Shown: positions 51,788-60,781 of the stretch, piece by piece | Numbering within the stretch: the first letter of the stretch is position 1 | How the letters are laid out: each line of letters opens with the position of its first letter | Source: Litorimonas haliclonae | GTDB lineage: Bacteria > Pseudomonadota > Alphaproteobacteria > Caulobacterales > Maricaulaceae | Direction: 5' to 3' | NCBI RefSeq assembly: GCF_965138505.1 | Contig: NZ_CBCSCO010000003.1 | Coordinates: 415,133 to 479,132, forward strand | DNA: 64,000 bases | Made by a program: the position numbers and the translations under genes | Notes under the pieces: model-generated | The model's input: only the letters and a program-made list of their open reading frames with translations | Told to the model about the DNA's origin: nothing | Databases searched by the model: none

Positions 51788-52480
51788 ATGAAAAAGATTC
51801 TTTACGCATCTTGTCTGGCAGTAAGTGCTTTGGCCTTGTCGTCTTGCGCGACAATTTCCGAAGACGAATGCCTCGCCGGAGGATGGGAAGATATAGGCTT
51901 TCGCGACGGCGAAAATGGCAAATCGCAAGCTCGCCTCGCTGACTACAACACAACCTGCTCAAAGTTTTCCGTCAGCCCGGATAGGTCAGCCTATTTGAGA
52001 GGGTATGACCAAGGTCTTCAACTCTATTGCAGTTATGACAGAGGTTTTGGGCGAGGCTCTGAGGGGAACAGCGTGCAGTCAAAATGCCAAGCTTTTCCTG
52101 AGAGCGATTATTTCATCGGCTATGAACAGGGTCTGACGGGTTATTGTAGTTTTGACACCGGTTATAATCACGGAGTTTCAGCCCTGTCCGAAGCAGACCT
52201 CTGCCGCACCGTGCCGGATGATGGGTATTTTGCAGGCTATGAGGAAGGCCGCGCTTCTTACACGCTATACGCAGAGCGTGATCAGATGGTGGATCGATAT
52301 ATCCGTAGGCAAAACGCCTTGACCGGGACGCGCCAGAATATGAAGAAAGAAAACATTTCAGATGGTGACATCCGGCGATTACGTAAAAAAGCAAAACGAA
52401 TTGAGGAAGAGTTGGAAGAGATGAAAATCGACATTCGCGTCTTTGAACGTCTCAACGCCCTAACTGAATCAGATATCTAG
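51788..52480 (+). CDS. DUF2799 lipoprotein
   Basis: A 230-residue lipoprotein. The signal MKKILYASCLAVSALALSSCAT ends with lipobox LSSC. Repeated blocks DECLAGGWEDIGFRDGENG, AYLRGYDQGLQLYCSYDRGFGRGSEG and YFIGYEQGLTGYCSFDTGYNHG match DUF2799, which has Cys-containing GYxxGLxxYC repeats. The C-terminus is a charged coiled coil (RRLRKKAKRIEEELEEMKID). The start at 51788 has GGAGGG four bases upstream. Function unknown; probably outer-membrane-attached. Confidence 0.85.
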   Translation: MKKILYASCLAVSALALSSCATISEDECLAGGWEDIGFRDGENGKSQARLADYNTTCSKFSVSPDRSAYLRGYDQGLQLYCSYDRGFGRGSEGNSVQSKCQAFPESDYFIGYEQGLTGYCSFDTGYNHGVSALSEADLCRTVPDDGYFAGYEEGRASYTLYAERDQMVDRYIRRQNALTGTRQNMKKENISDGDIRRLRKKAKRIEEELEEMKIDIRVFERLNALTESDI

Positions 52481-52488
52481 AAGCCACA

Positions 52489-52989
52489 TCAACTAATTGC
52501 AGCCTCGCATTGCGGGGTTTCATTTTGCTGAACTGACCGCGCGGTCCAATAATCGCGGTCGAGTTCGTCCGAGCGTTCTTCGAATTGATCGCTGTAAAAA
52601 TAATAGCAATTTTCAACTTTATAAACGCGGAAACACCCACCGCCCATCATATCGCCCTCATAGACAAAACACAGGGTCTCGTCGCTAACAAACCAGACGC
52701 CTCGATTGGCAAAGTCTTGTTCCTTGTAAAGCGCGCTACCGTCTTTCAGATGTGTTTCGACATAGCTATTTCCCGCCTGTCCGAACGCATTGAAATTATA
52801 TGCCCCTTCGTGCGTTCGCCCTGAAAACTCGGCCCTGATTTCTTCGCCGCTGAGACGTAGTGCGTGCGGACGAACATCTGTTTTCTGACTTTGCGCCGAA
52901 GCCATAGTAGGAAAACTGAACCAAATAAGGAGTAAGAGAAAGAAGGTAATCTCAATTGAAACGACAAAGTTATGACATAGGCGGCTCAC
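52489..52989 (-). CDS. Secreted Cys-containing protein, paralogue 2
   Basis: A 166-residue protein starting at GTG 52989, with GGAGGAG 7 nt upstream. A long hydrophobic signal (FFLLLLIWFSFPTMASA) is followed by SGEEIRAEFSGRTHEGAY, then a beta-rich body with four conserved Cys in the order CFVYEG...GGGCFRVYKVENCYYFYS...PQCEA. The same pattern occurs in the next gene upstream, with which it overlaps by 20 nt. I do not know a named domain; it resembles small periplasmic proteins sometimes labelled DUF995-like. Function unknown. Confidence 0.75.
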   Translation of the reverse strand: MSRLCHNFVVSIEITFFLLLLIWFSFPTMASAQSQKTDVRPHALRLSGEEIRAEFSGRTHEGAYNFNAFGQAGNSYVETHLKDGSALYKEQDFANRGVWFVSDETLCFVYEGDMMGGGCFRVYKVENCYYFYSDQFEERSDELDRDYWTARSVQQNETPQCEAAIS

Positions 52990-53455
52990 AACTCGGCTCC
53001 TCCCCCTTTATGACGCTGACAGCCGTAAATGCATTATTCTTCACGCCTTCTATTGTTTCTTGGTAATGATAAATGCAATTGCCACGTCGATAAAACGAAA
53101 AACACCCCGCACTAAAATCTTCTGAAACGTAATCGTAACAGATTTGCTGCCCTTTTTGCGTCCAAGTCCCCTTATCAAGACGGTTTGGCGTCCTATGTAA
53201 TAGCTGCCCTGTTACCGACGTCCATTCCTCGAAATTACGTCCGTCCAACCCTTCGCTCATGACACTATAAACTCCGCGGTGGGTCTTACCGGAGAAGGTC
53301 TCCCGAACTTCGGCTTCGTTCATAGGAGTATCTGTTTCTGGATCGGGAAGGTAATTATCCTGCGCTAGAGCAAACATAGGAACCAGAGGAAACAGGGCTG
53401 CTAAATACCATCTGCGCATGGACTCAGGCTTACCATAGGATTTAATCAGATCCAT
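52970..53455 (-). CDS. Secreted Cys-containing protein, paralogue 1
   Basis: A 161-residue protein with a signal peptide beginning at MRRWYLAALFPLVPMFALAQ (residue 13) or at the first Met at 53455. The body has EAEVRETFSGKTHRGVYS, then GTWTQKGQQICYDY, SAGCFSFYRRGNCIYHYQ and a last Cys in EPSCEPP. The four Cys align with those of the downstream paralogue, suggesting two disulfides. It is divergent from a small membrane protein gene, 14 nt apart. Neither candidate start has a ribosome site. Confidence 0.75.
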   Translation of the reverse strand: MDLIKSYGKPESMRRWYLAALFPLVPMFALAQDNYLPDPETDTPMNEAEVRETFSGKTHRGVYSVMSEGLDGRNFEEWTSVTGQLLHRTPNRLDKGTWTQKGQQICYDYVSEDFSAGCFSFYRRGNCIYHYQETIEGVKNNAFTAVSVIKGEEPSCEPPMS

Positions 53456-53469
53456 GTTAAGGTGCAGTT

Positions 53470-53838
53470 ATGACCGAGACGCCTCCTTCTTCAAATGACT
53501 CTTCTCCTAAACAGGCTGACCCAGACGCCCGCGCCTCACGGGAGCCCCGTCAACGTCGCCTCTCTCGCTATCAAAAATCTCAAATGCGCCGACAGGCACA
53601 AGCAAGGGGCGATCAACGTTTCTACGCTGGCATATTTGCAATAGCAGGATTTACCGCCCTCCTCGCCATTTTACTGGGCGCGATTGCGATAAACGGCGCG
53701 CCGATTGGCGGCGGCGCAGGCATGGCCGATTGGGTCGAGCCCTGGTTGGGTCCCTTCTCAAAGATGGAACTGGTCGGGTTAGGGTTTGTCGCCCTCATTG
53801 CGCTCGCCGTCTATTTACGGATGCGTAAACGCGGATAG
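53470..53838 (+). CDS. Small two-helix membrane protein
   Basis: A 122-residue protein of unknown family. The first ~50 residues are polar and basic (SREPRQRRLSRYQKSQMRRQ), followed by two predicted transmembrane helices, FYAGIFAIAGFTALLAILLG and LVGLGFVALIALAVYLRM, with a Gly-rich loop between them. The positive-inside rule puts both termini in the cytosol. Its stop is 91 nt before the asd start, so co-transcription with asd is possible. Confidence 0.65.
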   Translation: MTETPPSSNDSSPKQADPDARASREPRQRRLSRYQKSQMRRQAQARGDQRFYAGIFAIAGFTALLAILLGAIAINGAPIGGGAGMADWVEPWLGPFSKMELVGLGFVALIALAVYLRMRKRG

Positions 53839-53928
53839 GACTTGCCCCAAGAGGGCGCTTACCCTAGAGACCACCCGTTTGTTTCAAGACCGCTTTCAAA
53901 ATTGGAAGCCCTCAATAGGAGAATAGCC

Positions 53929-54951
53929 ATGGGTTATCGCATCGCCGTCGTCGGAGCCACAGGAAATGTAGGCACCGAAATGCTCGCCATTCTGTCCGAG
54001 AGTGATCTTGATATTGAGAAAGTCTATGCCGTGGCCTCACGCCGCTCAGTCGGCCGCGAAGTGACCTATGGCGACGGCTATATTAAATGCGTTGACTTGG
54101 AGACTTTTGATTTCAAAAAAGTGGATATGGCTCTAATGAGCGCGGGCGGCGATATTTCCAAAAAATGGTCTCCAAAAATTGCCGCGGCCGGAGCCGTCGT
54201 TATCGACAATTCCAGCGCCTGGCGTATGGATCCGGACGTCCCCCTCGTCGTGCCGGAAGTAAACGCCGACGCCGTTGACGGATACAAAAAGAAAATGATT
54301 ATCGCCAATCCGAATTGTTCGACAATTCAGATGGTCGTTGCCCTCAAGCCGCTACATGACCGCGCAAAAATTAAGCGTGTTGTTGTCTCAACCTATCAAT
54401 CTGTTTCCGGCGGCGGCAAAAAGAATATGGATGAGCTTTGGCTACAGACCAAAGGCATCTATTCCAACGATCAGTTTGACCCGGTGAATTTCACAAAACA
54501 GATCGCCTTCAACGTCATCCCACATATTGACGTCTTTATGGACGGCGGCGACACCAAAGAAGAATGGAAGATGAAGGCCGAGACCAAGAAAATTCTTGAT
54601 CCGAAAGTTAAAGTGACAGCCACCTGTGTCCGCGTCCCGACCTTTGTCGGCCATGCAGAATCACTCAATATTGAATTTGAAGACGAAATCACAGCGGACG
54701 AAGCCCGCGAACTGCTGCGGACCAGCCCCGGCATGATGGTCTTCGATAAACAGGAAGATGGCGGTTATATCACGCCTGTCGAATGCGTCGGCGAATACGC
54801 CACTTTCGTCTCCCGCATCCGAGAAGACAGCACTCAGGAAAACACCCTGAACATGTGGGTTGTCTCTGATAACCTCCGCAAAGGCGCTGCGCTGAATACG
54901 GTTCAGATCGCGGAGTTACTTGCGAACAGACAATTGCCTCGGAATGATTAG
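53929..54951 (+). CDS. asd: Aspartate-semialdehyde dehydrogenase
   Basis: A 340-residue NADPH-dependent enzyme that reduces 4-aspartyl phosphate to aspartate semialdehyde, the branch point to lysine, diaminopimelate, threonine and methionine. The cofactor motif VVGATGNVGTEML is at residues 7-19, the active-site Cys130 in IANPNCSTIQM, and the His region in RVPTFVGHAES. The start at 53929 has AGGAG upstream; earlier in-frame codons are unlikely. It is followed by a clear terminator. Confidence 0.96.
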   Translation: MGYRIAVVGATGNVGTEMLAILSESDLDIEKVYAVASRRSVGREVTYGDGYIKCVDLETFDFKKVDMALMSAGGDISKKWSPKIAAAGAVVIDNSSAWRMDPDVPLVVPEVNADAVDGYKKKMIIANPNCSTIQMVVALKPLHDRAKIKRVVVSTYQSVSGGGKKNMDELWLQTKGIYSNDQFDPVNFTKQIAFNVIPHIDVFMDGGDTKEEWKMKAETKKILDPKVKVTATCVRVPTFVGHAESLNIEFEDEITADEARELLRTSPGMMVFDKQEDGGYITPVECVGEYATFVSRIREDSTQENTLNMWVVSDNLRKGAALNTVQIAELLANRQLPRND

Positions 54952-55300
54952 AACTCTATTCTTTAAAATGCTCAAAGGGCAGAGATTTCTCTCTGCCCTT
55001 ATTTTTGTCTTCTGATTAAGTAAGGTCGCACTCTGCTCCGTAAGTTGGCGATATAGTATTGGCAACTTCACGCAATTGTTTCCTAGCACAAATGCTATTG
55101 AGTTAGTCACCAGAACAACTTTGGAGCTTTCTTCTTGAACAAAGCTAGTGTTCCTAAAACAATCTTAAACATGAAATTAGTAATTCACTGGCCCTCTCAA
55201 ATATTAGAGATTTTAAGTCCATAACGGAATGCATTAGTGAATAGTGCTATATTGCCTCTCAAATCATGGAAATGAGCGCCCCAGTATTTCTTTTCGGGTA
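54952..55300. other. 349-nt intergenic region between asd and the PLD gene
   Basis: It holds the asd terminator (54975-55006) and the sequence after the leftward PLD gene stop. The rest is AT-rich with no coding frame. CCTCTCAAAT occurs twice (55193-55202 and 55255-55264), preceded in both cases by ATTAGT within about 30 nt, so it may be a degenerate direct repeat. Confidence 0.6.
54975..55006 (+). terminator. Rho-independent terminator of asd
   Basis: AAGGGCAGAGA (54975-54985) pairs with TCTCTGCCCTT (54990-55000) around a TTTC loop, followed by ATTTTTG. It lies 24 nt after the asd stop. Confidence 0.93.
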
Positions 55301-56722
55301 TTAAAAGGTACTGATCCCACTCAACTCCATAAAACTGGACTTCAGGCGCAGCAAGAGACTGTCGTCGGCATAGGCGCTATAAGGCAGGCTATAAGCTCGC
55401 CCTTCTTTATTCGTCCATGAGGTATCAAAATAAGCCTTCGCCTCTCTTATAAAGTCAGTCTGAGGCGACCCTGTGACGGCAATATTTGTTTCCATATTCA
55501 AATTTTTCAAATTCCGGCGCGTATAATTGGCAGACCCGGCAATGATGACCGCGTCTCCCTGTTTACGTGTAATCAGAAGTATTTTGCTGTGGGACTGTTC
55601 TCCGTCCACATTCGCCCACCTTATACTCAATCCGTGATTATGAAGGATAGAAGCTACGGGACGATTAGGAACACCATTCTTTTCATGGCCAAAAGCATCT
55701 TTATTGGGGTCCAACAAAATCCGCACATTCGCTCCGCGATTATTGGCCGCGACTAAAGCATCAATAATATCTTTGTCCGATAAGTAGAACATCATCAGAT
55801 CGATTTGATCGCCTGCCCCAGTCGCATTCAAGTGTTCTAAGACAGACGCTTTAATTGCGCGCTCTGTAAGAATTTGAACGGATAAATTTGTTTTTTGTGA
55901 GGGCATTGATGGCGGCAACGAAATAGGCGCCTGCCCTGACATTGATAAAGCTGCGTTTTCAGTTTTCAGCAAATCTATGACGGCGTTACCGCTAAAGCGT
56001 ATTGCGATGTTTCGGTGGGCGCTACTCCCGTCATGAGGATTTGCAGATGTGACAATACCAGCATATCCGTCTTGCGTATCAGCGATAACCGTCTTTCGGT
56101 GATTGGCTTTGAAATTGGCCATTTCAAAGTAGCTGCGCGCTGTCACTTTACCCTCACCTAAGGGGTTTGGAAAAAAACCTCCCGGACTATTTCCGAAGTG
56201 TTGAATGAAAAGTCGCCAAAACCATGAGTAAGCCGGATTGCTATCACGTAAGCGGGTAAGATCTGTCTTCACGACTTTTATACCCGCTTGGCGCAACCTT
56301 TGAAAATACTCTGACTCAAATCCCCCATAAACGGTGTTAAGAGGGTCAGTAATCACGACAATCTCAATATCGGGATAAGCTGATTTCTGCGTTATCAAGG
56401 CAGAGGTTAACTCAAAAGATAGAAGCCGGTGGGTCTCTGGCTCTGGCCCTTGGAAATCATTAAACAAAAACATGTCGATGACAATAAGCTCTCGCGCGCC
56501 GTCGATGAGCTCAAAAATTGCATCGAAAATTTCTTGATCAAGTTCTCTGGCCCCAGTCTCTGTAATCCACGAATTGTCCCCGAGAAACTCAACTTCCTCG
56601 GATGGAAATTTCATACCGGAATGGGCCAGTCCTTCAGGTAGAGGTTTGTAGCTGTGGTAAGCCGCAAAAGATGTGATTAAACCTAAAAGCAGTGAGGCGG
56701 CGGACTTTTTTAGATGTCTCAT
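55301..56722 (-). CDS. Phospholipase D-like domain protein, exported
   Basis: A 473-residue protein with a hydrophobic N-terminus (KSAASLLLGLITSFAAYHSY), probably a signal or anchor. Two HKD motifs are present: NHRKTVIADTQDGYAGIVTS with SANPHDG, and SHSKILLITRKQGDAVIIAGSANYTRRN. The fold is that of phospholipase D/cardiolipin synthase enzymes. The first motif follows ANFKANHRK, the second is preceded by WANVDGEQ. Phospholipid or nucleic acid substrates are both known in the family; the surrounding genes give no hint. Downstream region contains no terminator on this strand. Confidence 0.86.
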   Translation of the reverse strand: MRHLKKSAASLLLGLITSFAAYHSYKPLPEGLAHSGMKFPSEEVEFLGDNSWITETGARELDQEIFDAIFELIDGARELIVIDMFLFNDFQGPEPETHRLLSFELTSALITQKSAYPDIEIVVITDPLNTVYGGFESEYFQRLRQAGIKVVKTDLTRLRDSNPAYSWFWRLFIQHFGNSPGGFFPNPLGEGKVTARSYFEMANFKANHRKTVIADTQDGYAGIVTSANPHDGSSAHRNIAIRFSGNAVIDLLKTENAALSMSGQAPISLPPSMPSQKTNLSVQILTERAIKASVLEHLNATGAGDQIDLMMFYLSDKDIIDALVAANNRGANVRILLDPNKDAFGHEKNGVPNRPVASILHNHGLSIRWANVDGEQSHSKILLITRKQGDAVIIAGSANYTRRNLKNLNMETNIAVTGSPQTDFIREAKAYFDTSWTNKEGRAYSLPYSAYADDSLLLRLKSSFMELSGISTF

Positions 56723-56835
56723 ATTTGGCGTTTCACTCTATCAGCCTTACGAATCAGGTGAAGGATATCAAACTTAAAGAGTTAACGGCGTGAGCAAATT
56801 TCATTCGGTTCCGAACCACCTTGCTCTCACCGCAT

Positions 56836-56860
56836 AAAAAAACCGTCCTTTCGGACGGTC
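56836..56860 (-). terminator. Rho-independent terminator of rpsU
   Basis: On the minus strand GACCGTCC-GAAA-GGACGGT forms a 7-8 bp stem with a GNRA-type tetraloop, followed by TTTTTTTATG. It lies 44 nt after the rpsU stop. Confidence 0.94.
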
Positions 56861-56903
56861 TTAGAAATCTTGTCAGTAAACCTATTCCTTTCGGCGGCGA
56901 CGC

Positions 56904-57137
56904 TTAACGGCGACGAGGTTTTTTGGATGGAAGCAAGCCTTCGATTTGGGCGCGTTTACGGGCCAATTTCCGGGCGCGGCGAACGGCTTCTGCTTGTTCA
57001 CGGACACGTTTTTCGGACGGCTTTTCGTAATGCTTGCGCGCTTTCATTTCACGAAGGATACCTTCATTCTGAAGCTTCTTCTTCAACGCGCGGAGGGCTT
57101 GGTCCACATTATTTTGACGGACGTAGATTTCAACCAT
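56904..57137 (-). CDS. rpsU: 30S ribosomal protein S21
   Basis: A 77-residue basic protein. MVEIYVRQNNVDQALRALKK and RREMK-type KARKHYEKPSEKRVREQAEAVRRARK are the bS21 signature. The C-terminus is extended by a basic KRAQIEGLLPSKKPRRR tail. bS21 lies near the anti-Shine-Dalgarno end of 16S rRNA and aids initiation. The upstream leader contains a terminator-like hairpin (57172-57194). Confidence 0.95.
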   Translation of the reverse strand: MVEIYVRQNNVDQALRALKKKLQNEGILREMKARKHYEKPSEKRVREQAEAVRRARKLARKRAQIEGLLPSKKPRRR

Positions 57138-57160
57138 ATCAGGTCAACTCATTTCTAGTT

Positions 57161-57194
57161 TAAAAGTGAAAAGCCCCGCCGCGAGTGCGAGGCT
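57161..57194 (-). promoter_or_regulatory. Terminator-like hairpin in the rpsU leader
   Basis: On the minus strand AGCCTCGC (57194-57187) pairs with GCGGGGCT (57179-57172) with one G-T pair and a 7-nt loop, followed by TTTTCACTTTT. It lies 35 nt before the rpsU start, while the next gene on the other side is divergent. It is therefore not the end of another gene's transcript and could be an attenuator or the end of a small RNA. Confidence 0.6.
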
Positions 57195-57317
57195 CGTATA
57201 AATCTTCCGCCTGTTTAACGGTCCAAACGGACGAATTCAAGAAAATTTCACACTGTTATTTGCCATAAATGCCAGAAAAAGGTCGTTTTTGCGCAAAAAC
57301 TGCGCCAAACTAAGTCT

Positions 57318-58280
57318 ATGGACTTTCAAAACCCCTCTTTTATCAAATCTGACGGACTTAGAATTGCGACCTATGTCGACGGCCCGCTAGGCGGTCCCGT
57401 AGTGATTCTGATCCATGGCTGGCCCGAACTTGCCTATAGCTGGAAGACTACCATTCCTCCGCTCGTCGAGGCGGGATATCGTGTCGTAACTTATGATCTT
57501 CGCGGTTTCGGGGCCTCGGACACCCCGCGCGGCGTAGAACATTATGCGATAGAACAAATGGTCGCCGACCTTGAGGCGGTAATAAATTCTCAAACTTCTG
57601 AAAAAGTAACGCTCATTGGTCATGATTGGGGCGGGATCATACTTTGGCACGCCGCCCGAATGATCGCTGATAGAATTCAGCGCATTGTCTCAATTTGTAC
57701 GCCCCACGTAAAACACGCCCCTGTCGACCCTCTAAAAATATTCCGAAAACGCTTTGGCGAAGACCATTATTTCATAGAATTCAATCATCGTCCTGAAGAA
57801 ATAGAAAGTCTGTTCGCCCGCGACCCTGACGCTTTCTTCCGTCTCATGTTTCGGACAACCCCGCGCGGCCAGGAAATGGATAAGAAGTTCACCTATATAC
57901 CCAAAAACTTTGCCACTTACCTCCTCCAAGGCGCGCCCGACTTGCCCGGGCCAGTTATGTCGGACAAAGACCGAAATGTTTATACCCGCGCATACAAACA
58001 TAGCGGCTTTCATGGCGGCATGTCACTTTATCGCAATACAACACATAATTGGGAATTGGCGAAAGCTATGTCAGAAAAAGTGTTCCACCCAGCTCTAATG
58101 TTGAGCCCGGAAGACGACCTCCTGCTGCCCCCGAGTTCTACGGATCATATGCCCGAAATCGTCCCGAACCTGACTCGAAAGATTATTCCAAATTGCGGAC
58201 ATTGGGCGATGTGGGATAACCCAGATGGCATTAATAAAGCGATTATCGATTGGCTGGGGCTTGCCCCGACAAAGGCATAG
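57318..58280 (+). CDS. Epoxide hydrolase-like alpha/beta hydrolase
   Basis: A 320-residue cytosolic enzyme. HGWPE at residues 33-37 is the oxyanion-hole motif, GHDWGG holds the nucleophile Asp103, and NCGHWAMWDNPD contains the catalytic His; the acid is probably Asp in LSPEDDLLLP. The RGFGASDTP loop is typical of epoxide hydrolases. Cap-domain Tyr residues cannot be assigned by eye. It lies 16 nt before the patatin gene on the same strand. Confidence 0.88.
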   Translation: MDFQNPSFIKSDGLRIATYVDGPLGGPVVILIHGWPELAYSWKTTIPPLVEAGYRVVTYDLRGFGASDTPRGVEHYAIEQMVADLEAVINSQTSEKVTLIGHDWGGIILWHAARMIADRIQRIVSICTPHVKHAPVDPLKIFRKRFGEDHYFIEFNHRPEEIESLFARDPDAFFRLMFRTTPRGQEMDKKFTYIPKNFATYLLQGAPDLPGPVMSDKDRNVYTRAYKHSGFHGGMSLYRNTTHNWELAKAMSEKVFHPALMLSPEDDLLLPPSSTDHMPEIVPNLTRKIIPNCGHWAMWDNPDGINKAIIDWLGLAPTKA

Positions 58281-58295
58281 ACTTAGGGATGCTTT

Positions 58296-59297
58296 ATGCG
58301 TCTTGAAACTTCTTCTGACGGTATTGCAAAACGTCCTCCTCTTGGTCTGGCTCTCGGCGGAGGTGTCGCTCGGGGGTGGGCTCATATCGGAGCTATCCGT
58401 GCGCTAATAGAAGCTGGAATACGGCCAGACATCATTGCCGGCACCTCCGTCGGGGCCGTAGTCGGGGCCGCATATTTAGCCGGAAACCTTGACGTATTGG
58501 AAGACTGGGCCCGCTCCCTGAATAGGCGAAAAATGATGGGCTATATGGATCTTCGTTTAGGAGGGTCAGGCTTAATGCGCGGGGAACGACTCGCTCGCGT
58601 GCTTAGGCACTATTTTGGCGATATGAAGATTGAGGATCTTGACCGGAAATTTGCGACTGTCTCTTGTGACCTGAGAACGGGTTATGAAGTTTGGCTTCAA
58701 AAAGGGCTGATTGTTCCGGCCGTCCGTGCCTCCTATGCCCTACCCGGCGCCTTTGAACCTGTCAAAGTCGATCAACGTTTTATGATCGACGGCGCCTTGG
58801 TTAATCCAGTGCCCGTATCGACCTGCCGAGCTTTAGGAGCTCACATGGTGATTGCCGTAAGTCTGAATGGCGACGCCTTTGGGCCAATAGGCACAAGCCA
58901 TGAAATACAGTTTGAAGAGGACGCCGATATTGAAGATGCAGATCCTCTAGAGTTAGCCACCCAGTCTTTGAACAAGTTACGCCCAGACCGGCTGCTACTC
59001 AAATCCATGCTTGGAGATGTAAAACCCGGGAACAGCCCGAAAATGGGGTCGGTGATGATGGGCACTCTGAACATTGTTATGGACCGTATCTCGCGCTCCC
59101 GTTTATCAGGCGACCCACCCGATGTTTTTGTTGCGCCTCGGATCGGCCATATCGGCATGATGGAATTTACTCGCGCAGACGAACTCATCGAGCGAGGCTA
59201 CCGGGCTATGCAGCATGAGATACCTCTCATCACCTCGGTTATGGACGTGCTTGGGCAAATGCCTTCCGCTGCAGCCCCTCAAGACAGCAAAGCCTAA
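58296..59297 (+). CDS. Patatin-like phospholipase family protein
   Basis: A 333-residue lipid acyl hydrolase. The oxyanion motif GGGVARGWAH (21-30), nucleophile motif GTSVG with Ser51 and DGALVNP with Asp165 make the catalytic dyad, as in RssA and other NTE-type proteins. No signal peptide is present. Start ATG at 58296 has AGGGA upstream. It is probably co-transcribed with the epoxide hydrolase. Confidence 0.92.
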   Translation: MRLETSSDGIAKRPPLGLALGGGVARGWAHIGAIRALIEAGIRPDIIAGTSVGAVVGAAYLAGNLDVLEDWARSLNRRKMMGYMDLRLGGSGLMRGERLARVLRHYFGDMKIEDLDRKFATVSCDLRTGYEVWLQKGLIVPAVRASYALPGAFEPVKVDQRFMIDGALVNPVPVSTCRALGAHMVIAVSLNGDAFGPIGTSHEIQFEEDADIEDADPLELATQSLNKLRPDRLLLKSMLGDVKPGNSPKMGSVMMGTLNIVMDRISRSRLSGDPPDVFVAPRIGHIGMMEFTRADELIERGYRAMQHEIPLITSVMDVLGQMPSAAAPQDSKA

Positions 59298-59386
59298 TCT
59301 TTTTTTATTGATTGAGTGGTTCATTTTTAGTTCGCGTAAAAAGAGAGTACTTGTGACAAGCATGGTTAATTAGCTACCACCTTTAC

Positions 59387-60781
59387 ATGAAGTTCGACAA
59401 TAGAATCGAAATCGCAAATGACAATAATCCTGAGCCACGGGCTGTCTTGGGTTTTGGCTTCGCTAAGGGGGCCGCAGCTAGATTAAATTCTCATTCGTTT
59501 CGCTCCGGTCCTATAAGAAACACCCCCTATTTCACCTCCTCTACCACAAGAATTGTAAAGAGAGAATTTGCTCGCCCGAAACCTTTCGCTGATGACGAAG
59601 AAACTAAATCCGCCACCTTTATAGCCGGATTCGAAATGATTACCTATTCGGGTTTGATCATATCGCTTTTCACTTTCGGGCTTTCTCTTTTTGCCTTTCC
59701 CACTTTCATTTTCGGTTCCGCCTTTTCCGTGTTAGTTTTTAGCGGATTGGCTGTGCTGAAAGTCAAACAATCCTGGCGCGTGTCAGAGATGACGGCTCTC
59801 GCGCCTTGGCTCGCAATTAGCATTCTCGCCGTCCTTGAATTGGAGAGCTTCAGTCACGCGGCGTTGCTGGCGGGCGGCTTAGGGTTAGCACTATCTTATT
59901 TCACCATAACGCGCTTACCGGCTCTTATGGGAGGTCTGTCTTTAATCATCCTTTTTTGGCTCCATTCTTTTTCTGCCATTTCACCCGAGACGCTCACCTC
60001 CACAGAGGGAGCGCTGCTGACCGCAAGCCTGTTTGGATATATGGGTCTGGCTGGGCGGGTGTCGTCGCGCGGAGTGTTAGGTTTAGCCCTCATTCTACTT
60101 GGCTGTTGGGGCGGGCTTTGGCTTTCCGGCTCCGGGCTTTCATCACTTGCTATATCTTCTTTCGTATTTGTAACCGCCGCCGCGCTATACCAACTCGGCA
60201 AAGCCGCTTTGGACGAGGAGGCGTTCGGAGCGACAGCTTTTATTGTCTGCGGCTGGATAGTCGGGTTCATTGCCTTTTTGTTTTTACAAAATTTCCACCT
60301 TAACACCGAGGCCAATATTCTAAGCGGTGTTGGAAAGTCTGCCTATACGTCCACGCCCTGGAGTGTTGGAATCTGCTGCGCGCTCGCCTGTATTTTTGCG
60401 AGCGGTCTCTCTCGCCATAAACATGACCGGCAAAATATTCTCTCTATTTCCCTCGTTACACTCGCATTCGGAGTTATTCCCTTTCTGGCTTTTTATCCGG
60501 GTAGCCTGCAAAATATATTTGCGGCTGTTGGCTTGCCTAAGGTTCCGACCACGGGTCTGATCCTGGGCGCCTTTGGCACCTTTGCGGCCCTATCCCTGAG
60601 TCTCAAAGGATTGCGGCAACGCCAAAACCTACCTCTTTATTTGGGCTTTTCTGCTCTTGGTGCTCAGACTGTTCTTCTCCTCCAAAATTCCATTTTTACA
60701 ATTGAGAGCTTAATGGTATTTGGCCTCACCTTTTTAATCCTTACCGGACTATCCGGGATTGCCCCGCCTTCAAAGTCCTAG
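59387..60781 (+). CDS. Polytopic membrane protein of unknown family
   Basis: A 464-residue protein that I do not recognise. The first ~80 residues are polar with Asn, Arg and Ser (MKFDNRIEIANDNNPEP...), followed by about 12 predicted transmembrane helices from GFEMITYSGLIISLFTF to LMVFGLTFLILTGLSG, with few charged residues in the membrane part. It could be a transporter or a scaffold of the DUF2157/DUF2339 kind, but no motif supports this. It overlaps the rhomboid gene by 12 nt at the convergent ends. Confidence 0.6.
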   Translation: MKFDNRIEIANDNNPEPRAVLGFGFAKGAAARLNSHSFRSGPIRNTPYFTSSTTRIVKREFARPKPFADDEETKSATFIAGFEMITYSGLIISLFTFGLSLFAFPTFIFGSAFSVLVFSGLAVLKVKQSWRVSEMTALAPWLAISILAVLELESFSHAALLAGGLGLALSYFTITRLPALMGGLSLIILFWLHSFSAISPETLTSTEGALLTASLFGYMGLAGRVSSRGVLGLALILLGCWGGLWLSGSGLSSLAISSFVFVTAAALYQLGKAALDEEAFGATAFIVCGWIVGFIAFLFLQNFHLNTEANILSGVGKSAYTSTPWSVGICCALACIFASGLSRHKHDRQNILSISLVTLAFGVIPFLAFYPGSLQNIFAAVGLPKVPTTGLILGAFGTFAALSLSLKGLRQRQNLPLYLGFSALGAQTVLLLQNSIFTIESLMVFGLTFLILTGLSGIAPPSKS

